From an uncultured Clostridia bacterium (GTDB lineage Bacteria > Bacillota > Clostridia > UBA1381), in contig CALXUL010000132.1 in the NCBI GenBank assembly GCA_944391635.1, positions 1 through 13,767 on the forward strand: 13,767 nucleotides of DNA. The letters run 5' to 3'. Shown here piece after piece: positions 6,449 to 13,767 of this stretch (position 1 is its first letter; every line of letters starts with the position of its first letter). The notes under the pieces were generated by a model that was not told the DNA's origin, did not search any database, and worked only from the letters and a program-made list of their open reading frames with translations. Made by a program: the position numbers and the translations under genes.

Positions 6449-8560
6449 ATGCATGATTGTAAGATGATAACCAATCCCGATGCTGTTTTTTCGGAGGATA
6501 AAATATATATTTTCACTAAAAATGTGAATATGGAAAAGGATACTGAATGCAGTGTTGAAATAAGCGCTGAGGCACGCTATAAGATGTATGTAAATGGTGA
6601 ACTTGTTGGCGCAGGCCCGTTAAAGGGCAGTGATAAAAGACGGTATTATGACAGTTTCAATATTTCGTTAAAACAGGGAGGAAATACCGTTTATATTGAG
6701 GTGTTGCAGCTCAGAACTCCTCAGGACTTAAGTACGCATAGATTCTTGACAGCGGTATATCGCCGCGGTGAGGTATGGGTTGCTGCGAGAGCTTTAGACA
6801 AAAAAGGTAATGCTGTATTTGAAACTGATGATAGTTGGGATACTTGCGAAAAATCGGGTACGGAGTTTATTGTTCCGGAATATTCATTTTATGCAGGTTT
6901 GCCGGAAAGGGCAATTGGAATTACTAATAAAGTTTGTGTTAAGGCAAAATTTATTGGAAAGCTGAACGCACAGCTTGAATATGGGGAAAATGATTCGCTC
7001 GTTGCATGGCAAAGACCTATACCAATGCTTACACTTTATCCGGAAAGTATCAGTCTGACTCTTAACAGCGTTTTTGATTATGGTGTTCTCACAACCGGAT
7101 ATGTGAGCTTTAATTTGTCCGGCAAGGGAAAGGTAAAAGTAACATATGCCGAGAGGTATAAGAATCCAACAAGTGAAATGCGTACATTTGACGGAGGGGA
7201 TATATTCGGAGATTATGATATTTTTGAAATAGACGGTAATTTTGTTTATGAGCCGTTTTGGTTTAGATGTTTTAGGTTTATTAAAATAGAGTCTTCAGAG
7301 GATATTAAGATAAATAGTGTTAAGATAACTCATACACAATATCCTCTGGTAACAGAATCGGATTATGATTTTGGTAATGATTATGATAATAAGCTGTGGG
7401 ATATGAGCCTCAGGACGCTCAAGCTTTGTATGCATGAAACATATGAGGACTGCCCGTATTATGAGCAGCTTCAATATGCAATGGATACATATTTGCAGAT
7501 GCTCTTTACCTATCAGCTTTCAGACGATGACCGACTTGCAAGAAAAGCCATTACAGATTTTAGGCTATCGGTATCGGGTGAAGGTCTTACCAGGTCGCGT
7601 ACCCCGTCGGCTATGGATCAGACGATACCTGGATTTGCGCTGTTTTATATTATGATGGTTACGGCACACTTTGAAAGATTTGGGGATGCGCAGATCATTT
7701 CTGAGAATTTACCTGTTATACTCGGCATATTTATGTGGTATCAAAATCACCTTAATGGTCGTGGTATAGTTGAGAAAAGCTGTTACTGGCATTTTGTTGA
7801 CTGGGCAGACGGATGGGAGGAATCACACGGTGTGCCGGGGGATATGTCAGCAAAAGAAGCCGGCGCAGAAACGCTTATGTTGGCTTATACCTATCGTGAA
7901 GTTTCAAAGGTGTTATTAAAAACAGGCAGAAAAGAGCTTGGGGCAGAATTTGAAAGTACCGCGAAAAAAATCATTAGTGATGTAATGGCAAACTGTTATG
8001 TAGAGGAAAAGGGATTATTTGCTGATGATGAAACAAAAAGACAGTTTAGTCAGCATATGCAGGTGTGGGCAGTTTTATCAGGCTGTGCACAGGGAGAGCT
8101 GGCAGAGAGGGTAATGACTAATTCTTTTAGCTTAAAGAGTAAATCAAGTTTTGCATTTGCATACTTTTTGTTCCGCGCTTTGGAGAAAACGGGGATGTAT
8201 GAAAAGAGAAAGGATATGCTAAATAGCCTTTACAAGCTTGTGGATTATAATTGTTCTACTGTGCCGGAAACTCCCACAAACCCTCGAAGCGAATGCCATG
8301 GCTGGGGGGCGGTAGTGCTGTACGAATATACAGCGCGGGATATTGGGGTCTGGAAAACTGACTATGAAAATAAAACAGTATATCTAAAACCTTATACTGC
8401 TGAGCGGGACAGCGCAAGAGGAAGTGTATATACAAGGCTTGGTCGGGTTTATGTAAAATGGGAGAAAAAAGATGGGAAACTATATCTTGAATATGATGCA
8501 CCTGACTGCGTAAAGGTAGAGGTTCAATATGATGGTGAAATAGTTTTGCTTAAAGGATAG
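6449..8560 (+). CDS. GH78 family alpha-L-rhamnosidase
   Basis: A 703-residue glycoside hydrolase that should release terminal alpha-L-rhamnose from oligosaccharides or plant glycosides. It has no signal peptide, so it is probably cytoplasmic. Residues of about 30-200 form a beta-sandwich accessory domain; the (alpha/alpha)6 catalytic barrel covers about 310-625; a C-terminal beta domain follows. The catalytic segment reads DCPYYEQLQYAMD, placing Asp334, Glu339 and Asp346 at the same +5 and +12 spacing as the acidic triad of characterised GH78 enzymes. Glu615 in RSECHGW is the likely general base, next to the conserved His-Gly-Trp. The protein is shorter than many secreted GH78 enzymes, which carry extra sandwich domains. 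The ATG follows GGAGGA at good distance. It is divergent from the broken AraC regulator and ends at a bidirectional terminator. Aglycone specificity cannot be read from sequence. Confidence 0.83.
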   Translation: MHDCKMITNPDAVFSEDKIYIFTKNVNMEKDTECSVEISAEARYKMYVNGELVGAGPLKGSDKRRYYDSFNISLKQGGNTVYIEVLQLRTPQDLSTHRFLTAVYRRGEVWVAARALDKKGNAVFETDDSWDTCEKSGTEFIVPEYSFYAGLPERAIGITNKVCVKAKFIGKLNAQLEYGENDSLVAWQRPIPMLTLYPESISLTLNSVFDYGVLTTGYVSFNLSGKGKVKVTYAERYKNPTSEMRTFDGGDIFGDYDIFEIDGNFVYEPFWFRCFRFIKIESSEDIKINSVKITHTQYPLVTESDYDFGNDYDNKLWDMSLRTLKLCMHETYEDCPYYEQLQYAMDTYLQMLFTYQLSDDDRLARKAITDFRLSVSGEGLTRSRTPSAMDQTIPGFALFYIMMVTAHFERFGDAQIISENLPVILGIFMWYQNHLNGRGIVEKSCYWHFVDWADGWEESHGVPGDMSAKEAGAETLMLAYTYREVSKVLLKTGRKELGAEFESTAKKIISDVMANCYVEEKGLFADDETKRQFSQHMQVWAVLSGCAQGELAERVMTNSFSLKSKSSFAFAYFLFRALEKTGMYEKRKDMLNSLYKLVDYNCSTVPETPTNPRSECHGWGAVVLYEYTARDIGVWKTDYENKTVYLKPYTAERDSARGSVYTRLGRVYVKWEKKDGKLYLEYDAPDCVKVEVQYDGEIVLLKG

Positions 8561-8582
8561 AACAACATAAAATTATTACAAT

Positions 8583-8623
8583 AAAAAAACCAAACTAATT
8601 TTAAAAATGAGTTTGGTTTTTTT
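8583..8623. terminator. Bidirectional terminator between the GH78 gene and pyrG
   Basis: Fourteen-base arms AAAAAAACCAAACT (8583-8596) and AGTTTGGTTTTTTT (8610-8623) pair perfectly, with an AT-rich 13-base loop that can itself pair. Runs of seven A's and seven T's on the outside give a U tract on both strands. The structure lies 22 bases after the GH78 stop and 14 bases beyond the pyrG stop. Confidence 0.9.
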
Positions 8624-8637
8624 GTATTCAAATATTA

Positions 8638-10260
8638 TTATTTTGAGTGTTTTTTATCAAGTGATGCTTTTATAAAGCTTGCAAAAAGTGGCTGTGCCCG
8701 GTTAGGTCTTGATTTAAATTCCGGATGGAATTGTACACCAATATGCCAGCTGTTTGACGGAAGTTCAACCATTTCAACTAACCTGTCGTCAGGTGAATGA
8801 CCGCATATAACCAGCCCAGCTTCGGTAATTGCTTTGCGATATGAATTATTAAATTCATATCTGTGGCGGTGGCGTTCATATATGAGGTCAGAGTTATATA
8901 TTGATTTTGCCAAAGTATCCGGCATAAGTTTGCAAGGATAAAGCCCCAAACGCATTGTACCGCCTAAATCCTCAACATCCTTTTGCTCAGGCATAAGGTC
9001 TATAACAGGATACGAAGTATCAGGATTGATCTCAGAGGAATTGGCGTCTTTATATCCTAACACATTACGCGCAAATTCTATAACGGCAATTTGCATACCA
9101 AGACAGATTCCAAAATATGGTATATTGTGTTCGCGGGCATATTTTGCAGCTTCAATCATACCTTCTATCCCTCTGTCGCCAAATCCGCCGGGCACTATTA
9201 TTCCATCAGACCCGCAAAGAAGCTTGTCCGCGGTTTCAGGGGTGATTTCTTCGGAATTAACCCAGTTAATATGTACATTAGTGTAATTCTCAATACCGCC
9301 GTGTTTTAGTGCTTCTGCAACTGAAATATATGCGTCATGAAGTGCTACATATTTGCCAACAAGAGAAATTGTGACACATTCTTTTCCGCCCTGCATGAGA
9401 TCTTTAACCACATTTACCATATTTGTCCAGTCTTCAAGATCCGGAGTTCTGTTTTCTAAACCGAGGCGTTTGCAAACAGCATTTGCCAGCCCTTCTTCTT
9501 CCAGAGCAAGCGGAACCTCATAAAGCGTATCAAGGTCTAGATTCTGAATAACACAGTCCTCGCTTACATTGCAAAACAAACCTATTTTTCCTGCAAGACC
9601 CGGCTCAAGAGGTTTTTCTGTACGGCATACGATTATGTCAGGCTGAATGCCAAGGCTTAACAATTCTTTTACAGAATGCTGCGTAGGCTTAGATTTTTGT
9701 TCGCCTGAGGTCGCAATATACGGTACTAATGTAAGGTGTATATACATACAATTTTCTCTGCCTACATCACAGGTTACCTGCCGGATTGCCTCAAGATAAG
9801 GGGTGGACTCGATGTCACCCACAGTCCCGCCGATTTCGGTAATTACAATATCGGTTTCAAGTTCTTTTGCAACTCTGTAAACCCGTTCCTTAATTTCATT
9901 TGTAATATGTGGAATAACCTGTACGGTTTTGCCCTCATAATCGCCGCGGCGTTCTTTATTAATAACAGTCTGGTAAATTTTGCCTGTGGTAACGTTCGAA
10001 TTGACGCTTAGATTCTCATCGATAAAACGTTCATAATGCCCCAGGTCAAGATCGGTTTCTGCGCCGTCATCGGTTACGAATACCTCGCCGTGCTGATATG
10101 GACTCATTGTACCCGGGTCAATGTTGAGATACGGGTCAAATTTCTGCATAGTAACGTTATATCCACGTGCCTTTAAAAGTCTGCCGAGGCTTGCAGCAGT
10201 TATTCCCTTTCCCAATCCTGATACAACGCCTCCGGTCACAAAAATATATTTGGTTGACAT
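8638..10260 (-). CDS. pyrG: CTP synthase
   Basis: A 540-residue CTP synthase that converts UTP to CTP with ATP and glutamine-derived ammonia, the last step of pyrimidine nucleotide synthesis. The N-terminal synthetase domain (about 1-265) carries the nucleotide-binding GGVVSGLGKG with Lys18 and the conserved QKFDPYLNIDPGTMSP segment. The C-terminal class I glutamine amidotransferase domain (about 295-535) carries the nucleophile Cys386 in GICLGMQ and His512-x-Glu514 in QFHPEF, so the triad is complete. The length is normal for the family. A strong GGGGAAGG site sits 4 bases before the ATG within the 14-bp gap to the upstream aminotransferase gene. It should therefore be transcribed as the third gene of the Lrp-aminotransferase-pyrG operon. 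I see no separate promoter or G-run initiation site of the Bacillus pyrG attenuation type. Confidence 0.97.
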   Translation of the reverse strand: MSTKYIFVTGGVVSGLGKGITAASLGRLLKARGYNVTMQKFDPYLNIDPGTMSPYQHGEVFVTDDGAETDLDLGHYERFIDENLSVNSNVTTGKIYQTVINKERRGDYEGKTVQVIPHITNEIKERVYRVAKELETDIVITEIGGTVGDIESTPYLEAIRQVTCDVGRENCMYIHLTLVPYIATSGEQKSKPTQHSVKELLSLGIQPDIIVCRTEKPLEPGLAGKIGLFCNVSEDCVIQNLDLDTLYEVPLALEEEGLANAVCKRLGLENRTPDLEDWTNMVNVVKDLMQGGKECVTISLVGKYVALHDAYISVAEALKHGGIENYTNVHINWVNSEEITPETADKLLCGSDGIIVPGGFGDRGIEGMIEAAKYAREHNIPYFGICLGMQIAVIEFARNVLGYKDANSSEINPDTSYPVIDLMPEQKDVEDLGGTMRLGLYPCKLMPDTLAKSIYNSDLIYERHRHRYEFNNSYRKAITEAGLVICGHSPDDRLVEMVELPSNSWHIGVQFHPEFKSRPNRAQPLFASFIKASLDKKHSK

Positions 10261-10274
10261 TTTTCCTTCCCCTT

Positions 10275-11450
10275 TTATTTAGTATATTTTTCAACAAATT
10301 TAGAAATTCTTTTAAGTGCTTTTTCAATACTGTCTACTGAATAAGCGTATGAACAGCGAATGTATCCGTCGCCGCATTTGCCAAAAGCATTGCCGGGAAC
10401 ACAAGCTACGTGTTCCTCCTCAAGAAGCCTTGCACAAAATTCCTCGCTTGACATATTTGTGGGTTTGATGCAAGGGAAGATATAGAAAGCCCCGAGCGGT
10501 TCAAAACAGGAAAGCCCCATTTTCCTGAATCCATCAACTATATATCTGCGGCGGTAATTATATTCACGCCTCATAGCCTCAACATCTGCATCACATGACC
10601 GCATAGCCTCGATAGCAGCAAATTGACTTGTGGTAGGACTAGACATAATTCCATATTGGTGTACTTTTGTCATTGGAAGAATAATTTCTTTCGGACCGAG
10701 TGCATATCCAAGTCTCCAGCCGGTCATAGCAAATGCTTTTGAAAAGCCGTTAACCACAATTGTCCGCTCACGCATTCCGTCAATTGCAGAAAAAGTACAC
10801 GGCGGTTCATCGCTGTAAACAAGTTCACCGTATATTTCATCTGAAAGCACAAGTATATCGGTGCCATCTAATACATCTGCTATTGCCTCAAGATCGCACC
10901 GGCGCATTATAGCTCCGGTCGGATTATTTGGGTATGGGAGAATAAGAACCTTTGTCCTTGACGTTATTGCATTTTTGAGCTGTTCAGGTGTAAGACGGAA
11001 CTCATCCTTTTCCAAGGTTTCAATAACAACCGGCACACCGCCTGCAAGCTCAGTTATAGGCTTATAGCATACAAAGCTTGGTTCGGGTATTAAAACCTCA
11101 TCGCCGGGGTTAATGACCGAACGTATCATAAGATCTATTGCCTCTGAGCCTCCGACTGTAACAAGCACTTCATTTTCCGGGTTATAACTTACGCCGAATT
11201 TACGCTCGGTATATCTGCAAATTTCCTGGCGCAGCTCTAAAAGCCCGGCATTTGCTGTGTAAAAAGTGCGTCCGCGCTCAAGTGAGTATATGCCGGCTTC
11301 GCGTATTCCCCAAGGCGTGGCAAAATCCGGTTCACCAACGCCAAGAGAGATAACATCATCCATCTGTGCCGCCAAATCAAAAAATTTCCTTATCCCAGAC
11401 GGCGGTATATCTGCAACTGTTTTGTTTAATAATTTCTTATAATCTATCAT
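10275..11450 (-). CDS. Class I/II pyridoxal-phosphate aminotransferase
   Basis: A 391-residue fold-type I aminotransferase that moves an amino group between an amino acid and a 2-oxo acid via pyridoxal phosphate. The cofactor lysine is Lys238 in NGFSKAFAMTGWRLGY. Asn176 (PNNPTGA), Asp204 and Tyr207 (LSDEIYGELVY) make the usual cofactor contacts, and an Arg in GYIRCSYAY near the C-terminus should bind the substrate carboxylate. SLGVGEPDF near residue 35 is typical of the aspartate/alanine/aromatic group. Its ATG overlaps the stop of the upstream Lrp gene by four bases, so the two are translationally coupled. The arrangement recalls the Bacillus subtilis alaR-alaT pair, in which an Lrp-type regulator precedes an alanine transaminase. 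That makes alanine a reasonable but unproven substrate; aspartate or aromatic amino acids remain possible. Confidence 0.88.
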   Translation of the reverse strand: MIDYKKLLNKTVADIPPSGIRKFFDLAAQMDDVISLGVGEPDFATPWGIREAGIYSLERGRTFYTANAGLLELRQEICRYTERKFGVSYNPENEVLVTVGGSEAIDLMIRSVINPGDEVLIPEPSFVCYKPITELAGGVPVVIETLEKDEFRLTPEQLKNAITSRTKVLILPYPNNPTGAIMRRCDLEAIADVLDGTDILVLSDEIYGELVYSDEPPCTFSAIDGMRERTIVVNGFSKAFAMTGWRLGYALGPKEIILPMTKVHQYGIMSSPTTSQFAAIEAMRSCDADVEAMRREYNYRRRYIVDGFRKMGLSCFEPLGAFYIFPCIKPTNMSSEEFCARLLEEEHVACVPGNAFGKCGDGYIRCSYAYSVDSIEKALKRISKFVEKYTK

Positions 11451-11938
11451 AGTGTAATCACCTGTCTGGTATCTTCTTCGTTATCATAAAAAATCAAACC
11501 ATCATTTTTATATTTTTTAAGAACAAAATGTGTGGCAGTCGATAAAATATGATCCATCGGCGCGAGCTTTTCAGCTACAAAAAGCGCAACATCTTTCATA
11601 GTCCGTCCCTCAATCATAACTGCCAGATCATATGCTCCGCTCATCAGGTAGAGTGATTTTACCTGCGGGTATTTATAGATTTTTTCTGCGACCTTATCAA
11701 AGCCTTCGCCGCGCTGCGGAGTAATCTTGAGCTCGATAAGTGCATCGACAAATTCACGGTCGGTGCGTTCCCAGTTGATAAGGGTTTTGTATCCGACTAT
11801 TATATTATCCTTTTCCAGACCGCGGATAATCGACTGCACCTCTTCTTCGGTAGAACCGAGCATCTGCGCTATTTTTGCCGGATCGGTCTTTTCGCCGCTT
11901 TTATCAAGAATATTCAGTATTTCGGTAATATTGCTCAT
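11447..11938 (-). CDS. Lrp/AsnC-family transcriptional regulator
   Basis: A 163-residue regulator with an N-terminal winged helix-turn-helix (about 1-52) and a C-terminal RAM ligand-binding domain (about 65-145, including SLYLMSGAYDLAVMIEG). Such proteins bind amino acids and assemble into dimers and octamers. I start at ATG 11936-11938 because AGGGGTG (11948-11954 on the minus strand) lies 9 bases upstream. The longer open frame from 11974 would put that site inside the coding region and add a hydrophobic stretch foreign to the family. The stop overlaps the aminotransferase start (ATGA), so it probably senses the aminotransferase's substrate or product and controls its own operon. The promoter at 11980-12008 lies just upstream. 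Confidence 0.88.
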   Translation of the reverse strand: MSNITEILNILDKSGEKTDPAKIAQMLGSTEEEVQSIIRGLEKDNIIVGYKTLINWERTDREFVDALIELKITPQRGEGFDKVAEKIYKYPQVKSLYLMSGAYDLAVMIEGRTMKDVALFVAEKLAPMDHILSTATHFVLKKYKNDGLIFYDNEEDTRQVITL

Positions 11939-11979
11939 AATTACAAACACCCCTATAAAAAAATAAAATACCAAATTAT

Positions 11980-12008
11980 ATTATAGACTATTTTATTTAA
12001 AATTTCCA
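11980..12008 (-). promoter_or_regulatory. Promoter of the Lrp-aminotransferase-pyrG operon
   Basis: On the minus strand TGGAAA (12003-12008), a 17-bp spacer and a perfect TATAAT (11980-11985) precede the Lrp gene. The predicted start near 11973 leaves a short leader containing the ribosome binding site. A second overlapping TATAAT lies at 11975-11980. Its -35 box is 7 bp from the -35 box of the murA promoter candidate, so a protein bound here could affect both directions. Confidence 0.6.
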
Positions 12009-12015
12009 TACTTTT

Positions 12016-12045
12016 TTGAAAATTCGTTAAAATTTTTAATATATT
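12016..12045 (+). promoter_or_regulatory. Candidate murA promoter
   Basis: TTGAAA (12016-12021), an 18-bp spacer and TATATT (12040-12045) each match consensus at five of six positions. The start would fall near 12052, giving a leader of about 50 bases before murA. The region is so AT-rich that other assignments are possible. Confidence 0.45.
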
Positions 12046-12100
12046 TTTTTTCGGGTATTGGGCAATATAAAACTGAAGATTAAATAAAGGACGTGAAAAT

Positions 12101-13339
12101 ATGAAAATTTTGGTAGAAAAAAGCGAGCCGCTTAAAGGAGAAATATCTGCCGGCGGCTCAAAAAATGCCGCATTGCCGATTATGGCTGCATCAATATTAT
12201 GTGCAGATAAATGCAGTATTTATAACATTCCCAATCTTACCGATACGGATAATATGAAAAATATAATGCAAAGTCTGGGCTGTGTAATTAAAGGAAATGA
12301 ATTTGACAGCTCAAATCTTTGCGGTTTTGAGGCGCCATATGAAGAAGTAAAAAAACTAAGGGGGTCGTTTCTGCTTGCATCTCCGCTTCTTGCGCGGGTG
12401 GGCAGAGCACAAATTCCGCTTCCCGGCGGTTGCCCTATAGGAACACGTCCCATAGATTTACATCTTAAAGGTCTTCGTGCAATGGGTGCAAAAATTAATG
12501 CAACACATGGAGTTGTTGATATTAGCTGCAAAAGATTAAAAGGCGCAAGAATATATCTTGATTTTCCAAGCGTTGGTGCAACTGAAAATTTGATAATGGC
12601 AGCGGTTACCGCTAAAGGTACGACAGTTATTGAAAATGCGGCGCAAGAGCCTGAGGTGGAAGATTTGTGCGATTTTTTGAATAAACAAGGCGCGCATATA
12701 TTGGGTGCAGGCAGTGGTACAATAAATATAGAGGGTATAAAAAAGTTAAAAGGTGTAAGTCATCATATAATACCGGATAGAATAGAGGCAGGCACTTATC
12801 TTGCCGCGTTTGCAATAACAAGAGGAAGCGGCAGAGTAAAAAATGTTCGCTCGGAGCATCAAAAACCGCTTATGGCAAAGTTTACGGAGATGGGAGTCAG
12901 GCTCTATGAGGACGGTGAAGATTTATTAATAGACGCCACAGGTACAGAAAAATCGGTAAATATTAAAACCATGCCATATCCGGGCTTCCCGACCGATATG
13001 CAGGCACAGTTTTCGTCGGTATTGTCTGTGGCAAACGGTACGGGTGTAGTGGTGGAAACGGTATTTGAAAATCGTTTTTTGCATATAAGCGAGCTTTTGA
13101 GAATGGGTGCAGATATACGTATAGACGGGCGGACTTCTGTAATTGAGGGAGTAAAGCGCCTTACCGGAGCAAAAGTAGAGGCGTTTGACCTGCGTGGGGC
13201 GGCTGCGCTTGCTTTAGCGGGTCTTGTGGCAGAAGGTGAAACCGAAATTTCGGGGGCGGAACATATTATGCGCGGTTATGAGGATTTTTGTGGAAAGCTT
13301 AGAGGGGCTGGGGCAAAAATAACGGCTCAAAAGGATTGA
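12101..13339 (+). CDS. murA: UDP-N-acetylglucosamine 1-carboxyvinyltransferase
   Basis: A 412-residue MurA, which transfers enolpyruvate from phosphoenolpyruvate to UDP-GlcNAc in the cytoplasm, the first committed step of peptidoglycan synthesis. The inside-out alpha/beta barrel halves cover the whole length. Key residues are present: Lys21-Asn22 in GGSKNAALP, the active-site Cys111 in PLPGGCPIGTRPIDLHL (the cysteine attacked by fosfomycin), the PDRIEAGT and FPTDMQAQ motifs with catalytic Asp, and Arg391 in MRGYEDF. The ATG follows AAAGGA about 9 bases upstream. It is divergent from the Lrp operon and is followed 77 bp later by addB. The addB promoter overlaps its stop codon. Many Firmicutes have two MurA copies; which one this is cannot be decided here. 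Confidence 0.96.
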   Translation: MKILVEKSEPLKGEISAGGSKNAALPIMAASILCADKCSIYNIPNLTDTDNMKNIMQSLGCVIKGNEFDSSNLCGFEAPYEEVKKLRGSFLLASPLLARVGRAQIPLPGGCPIGTRPIDLHLKGLRAMGAKINATHGVVDISCKRLKGARIYLDFPSVGATENLIMAAVTAKGTTVIENAAQEPEVEDLCDFLNKQGAHILGAGSGTINIEGIKKLKGVSHHIIPDRIEAGTYLAAFAITRGSGRVKNVRSEHQKPLMAKFTEMGVRLYEDGEDLLIDATGTEKSVNIKTMPYPGFPTDMQAQFSSVLSVANGTGVVVETVFENRFLHISELLRMGADIRIDGRTSVIEGVKRLTGAKVEAFDLRGAAALALAGLVAEGETEISGAEHIMRGYEDFCGKLRGAGAKITAQKD

Positions 13340-13364
13340 TAATAGGGATATCTTTTGATATAAT
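13336..13364 (+). promoter_or_regulatory. Near-consensus promoter for addB overlapping the murA stop
   Basis: TTGATA (13336-13341, five of six) and TATAAT (13359-13364, six of six) are separated by exactly 17 bp, the best sigma-A match in the window. The -35 box contains the murA stop codon TGA (13337-13339). Predicted initiation near 13371 leaves a leader of about 45 bases before the addB ATG. Confidence 0.7.
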
Positions 13365-13416
13365 AGATGAAAGAATCGGCGGTTTCGCAAAAAAAGCTGC
13401 GGAAAGGGTTGGGGCT

Positions 13417-13767
13417 ATGTATTTTGAAATGGTGACCGGAGGGGCAGGCTCCGGTAAGAGCGCATATATTGAAGAAAAGATACAGGAGTGTATAAGTTCG
13501 GGTAAAAATGCTCTTGTGATTGTACCTGAGCGTTTTTCGCATGTGGAAGAAACAACTCTTTGCAGACGTTTTGGGGGACTTGGTCTAAATGGTGTGGAGG
13601 TATCAACTTTTTCAAAACTTGCAAGGCGCATTAGGCAGCAAAAACAATTTCTTACTCCGTCCGGAAGGAAAATGCTTATCTTTAAGGCTGCCCGCGAAAA
13701 TGCCGGGGCGGGCGATGGGATTTTTGAAAGTTCCTGTGCCAGGATAGGTTTTATTGAAAGTTTGAGT
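13417..13767 (+). CDS. addB: AddB helicase-nuclease subunit, N-terminal part (cut by window end)
   Basis: The first 117 residues of AddB, the RecB/RecC-like partner of AddA in the Firmicutes double-strand-break repair complex that resects ends to Chi-like sites. A Walker A motif GGAGSGKS lies at residues 8-15, followed by the family's ALVIVPERFS and VEVSTFSKLARRI segments and a LTPSGRKMLIF stretch. The iron-sulfur nuclease domain would lie beyond the window. I choose ATG 13417 because GGAAAGGG lies about 8 bases upstream and MYFEMVTGGAGSGKS matches the usual short AddB start. The frame is open further upstream to TTG 13336, but that extension would begin inside the promoter. addA is expected next. 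Confidence 0.88.
   Translation, partial: MYFEMVTGGAGSGKSAYIEEKIQECISSGKNALVIVPERFSHVEETTLCRRFGGLGLNGVEVSTFSKLARRIRQQKQFLTPSGRKMLIFKAARENAGAGDGIFESSCARIGFIESLS

Noticed and set aside
9736..10011. 91-codon plus-strand open frame inside pyrG
   Set aside because: It lies wholly antisense to a conserved pyrG coding sequence, has no ribosome binding site, and its peptide shows no domain.
11939..11974. Longer start for the Lrp-family gene at 11974
   Set aside because: It would place the ribosome binding site AGGGGTG inside the gene and add a hydrophobic 12-residue stretch not expected in Lrp proteins; no ribosome binding site precedes it.
13299..13631. 110-codon minus-strand open frame across the murA-addB junction
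   Set aside because: It is antisense to two well-supported genes and lacks a ribosome binding site and any recognisable domain.

Overview
This AT-rich window looks like the chromosome of an uncultured, probably gut-associated member of the Clostridia (Bacillota). The evidence is an AddB-type recombination helicase-nuclease, an Lrp/AsnC-aminotransferase pair of the Firmicutes kind, sigma-A-type promoters, purine-rich ribosome binding sites, and an N-terminal-membrane AraC regulator next to glycoside enzymes. The species assignment is inference.

Left region (1-3745). This is mobile-element material. One large minus-strand gene (404-3517) encodes an LPD38-type polyvalent protein of the kind found in prophages and conjugative elements, and it appears to lack its N-terminal part. 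Downstream of it, between two terminator-like hairpins (44-80 and 357-389), a non-coding stretch carries ten copies of the palindromic heptamer YGTWACA plus two larger AT-rich inverted repeats. It looks like an iteron-type cis-acting locus. No integrase, replication protein or att site is in the window. A terminator-like hairpin at 3667-3692 has no gene in front of it and may mark the scar between element and host DNA.

Middle region (3746-8623). This is a small carbohydrate locus. It holds a GH130 beta-mannoside phosphorylase (+), then a decayed AraC-family membrane regulator (-), then a divergent GH78 alpha-L-rhamnosidase (+). The regulator carries a homopolymer frameshift, an in-frame stop and a frameshift inside its DNA-binding domain. 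It also appears to have lost the second half of its sensor with the second membrane helix. Both enzymes look intact. No transporter is present.

Right region (8638-13767). These are conserved core genes. A minus-strand operon runs Lrp/AsnC regulator, class I/II aminotransferase (4-bp overlap), then pyrG (14-bp gap). Divergent from it, murA makes the first committed peptidoglycan precursor. addB starts just after murA and is cut by the window end. Back-to-back promoters lie between the Lrp gene and murA, and a near-consensus promoter for addB sits over the murA stop codon.

The strongest leads for something undescribed are the YGTWACA array with its truncated LPD38 neighbour. The multi-lesion regulator between two intact sugar enzymes is the clearest well-supported oddity.
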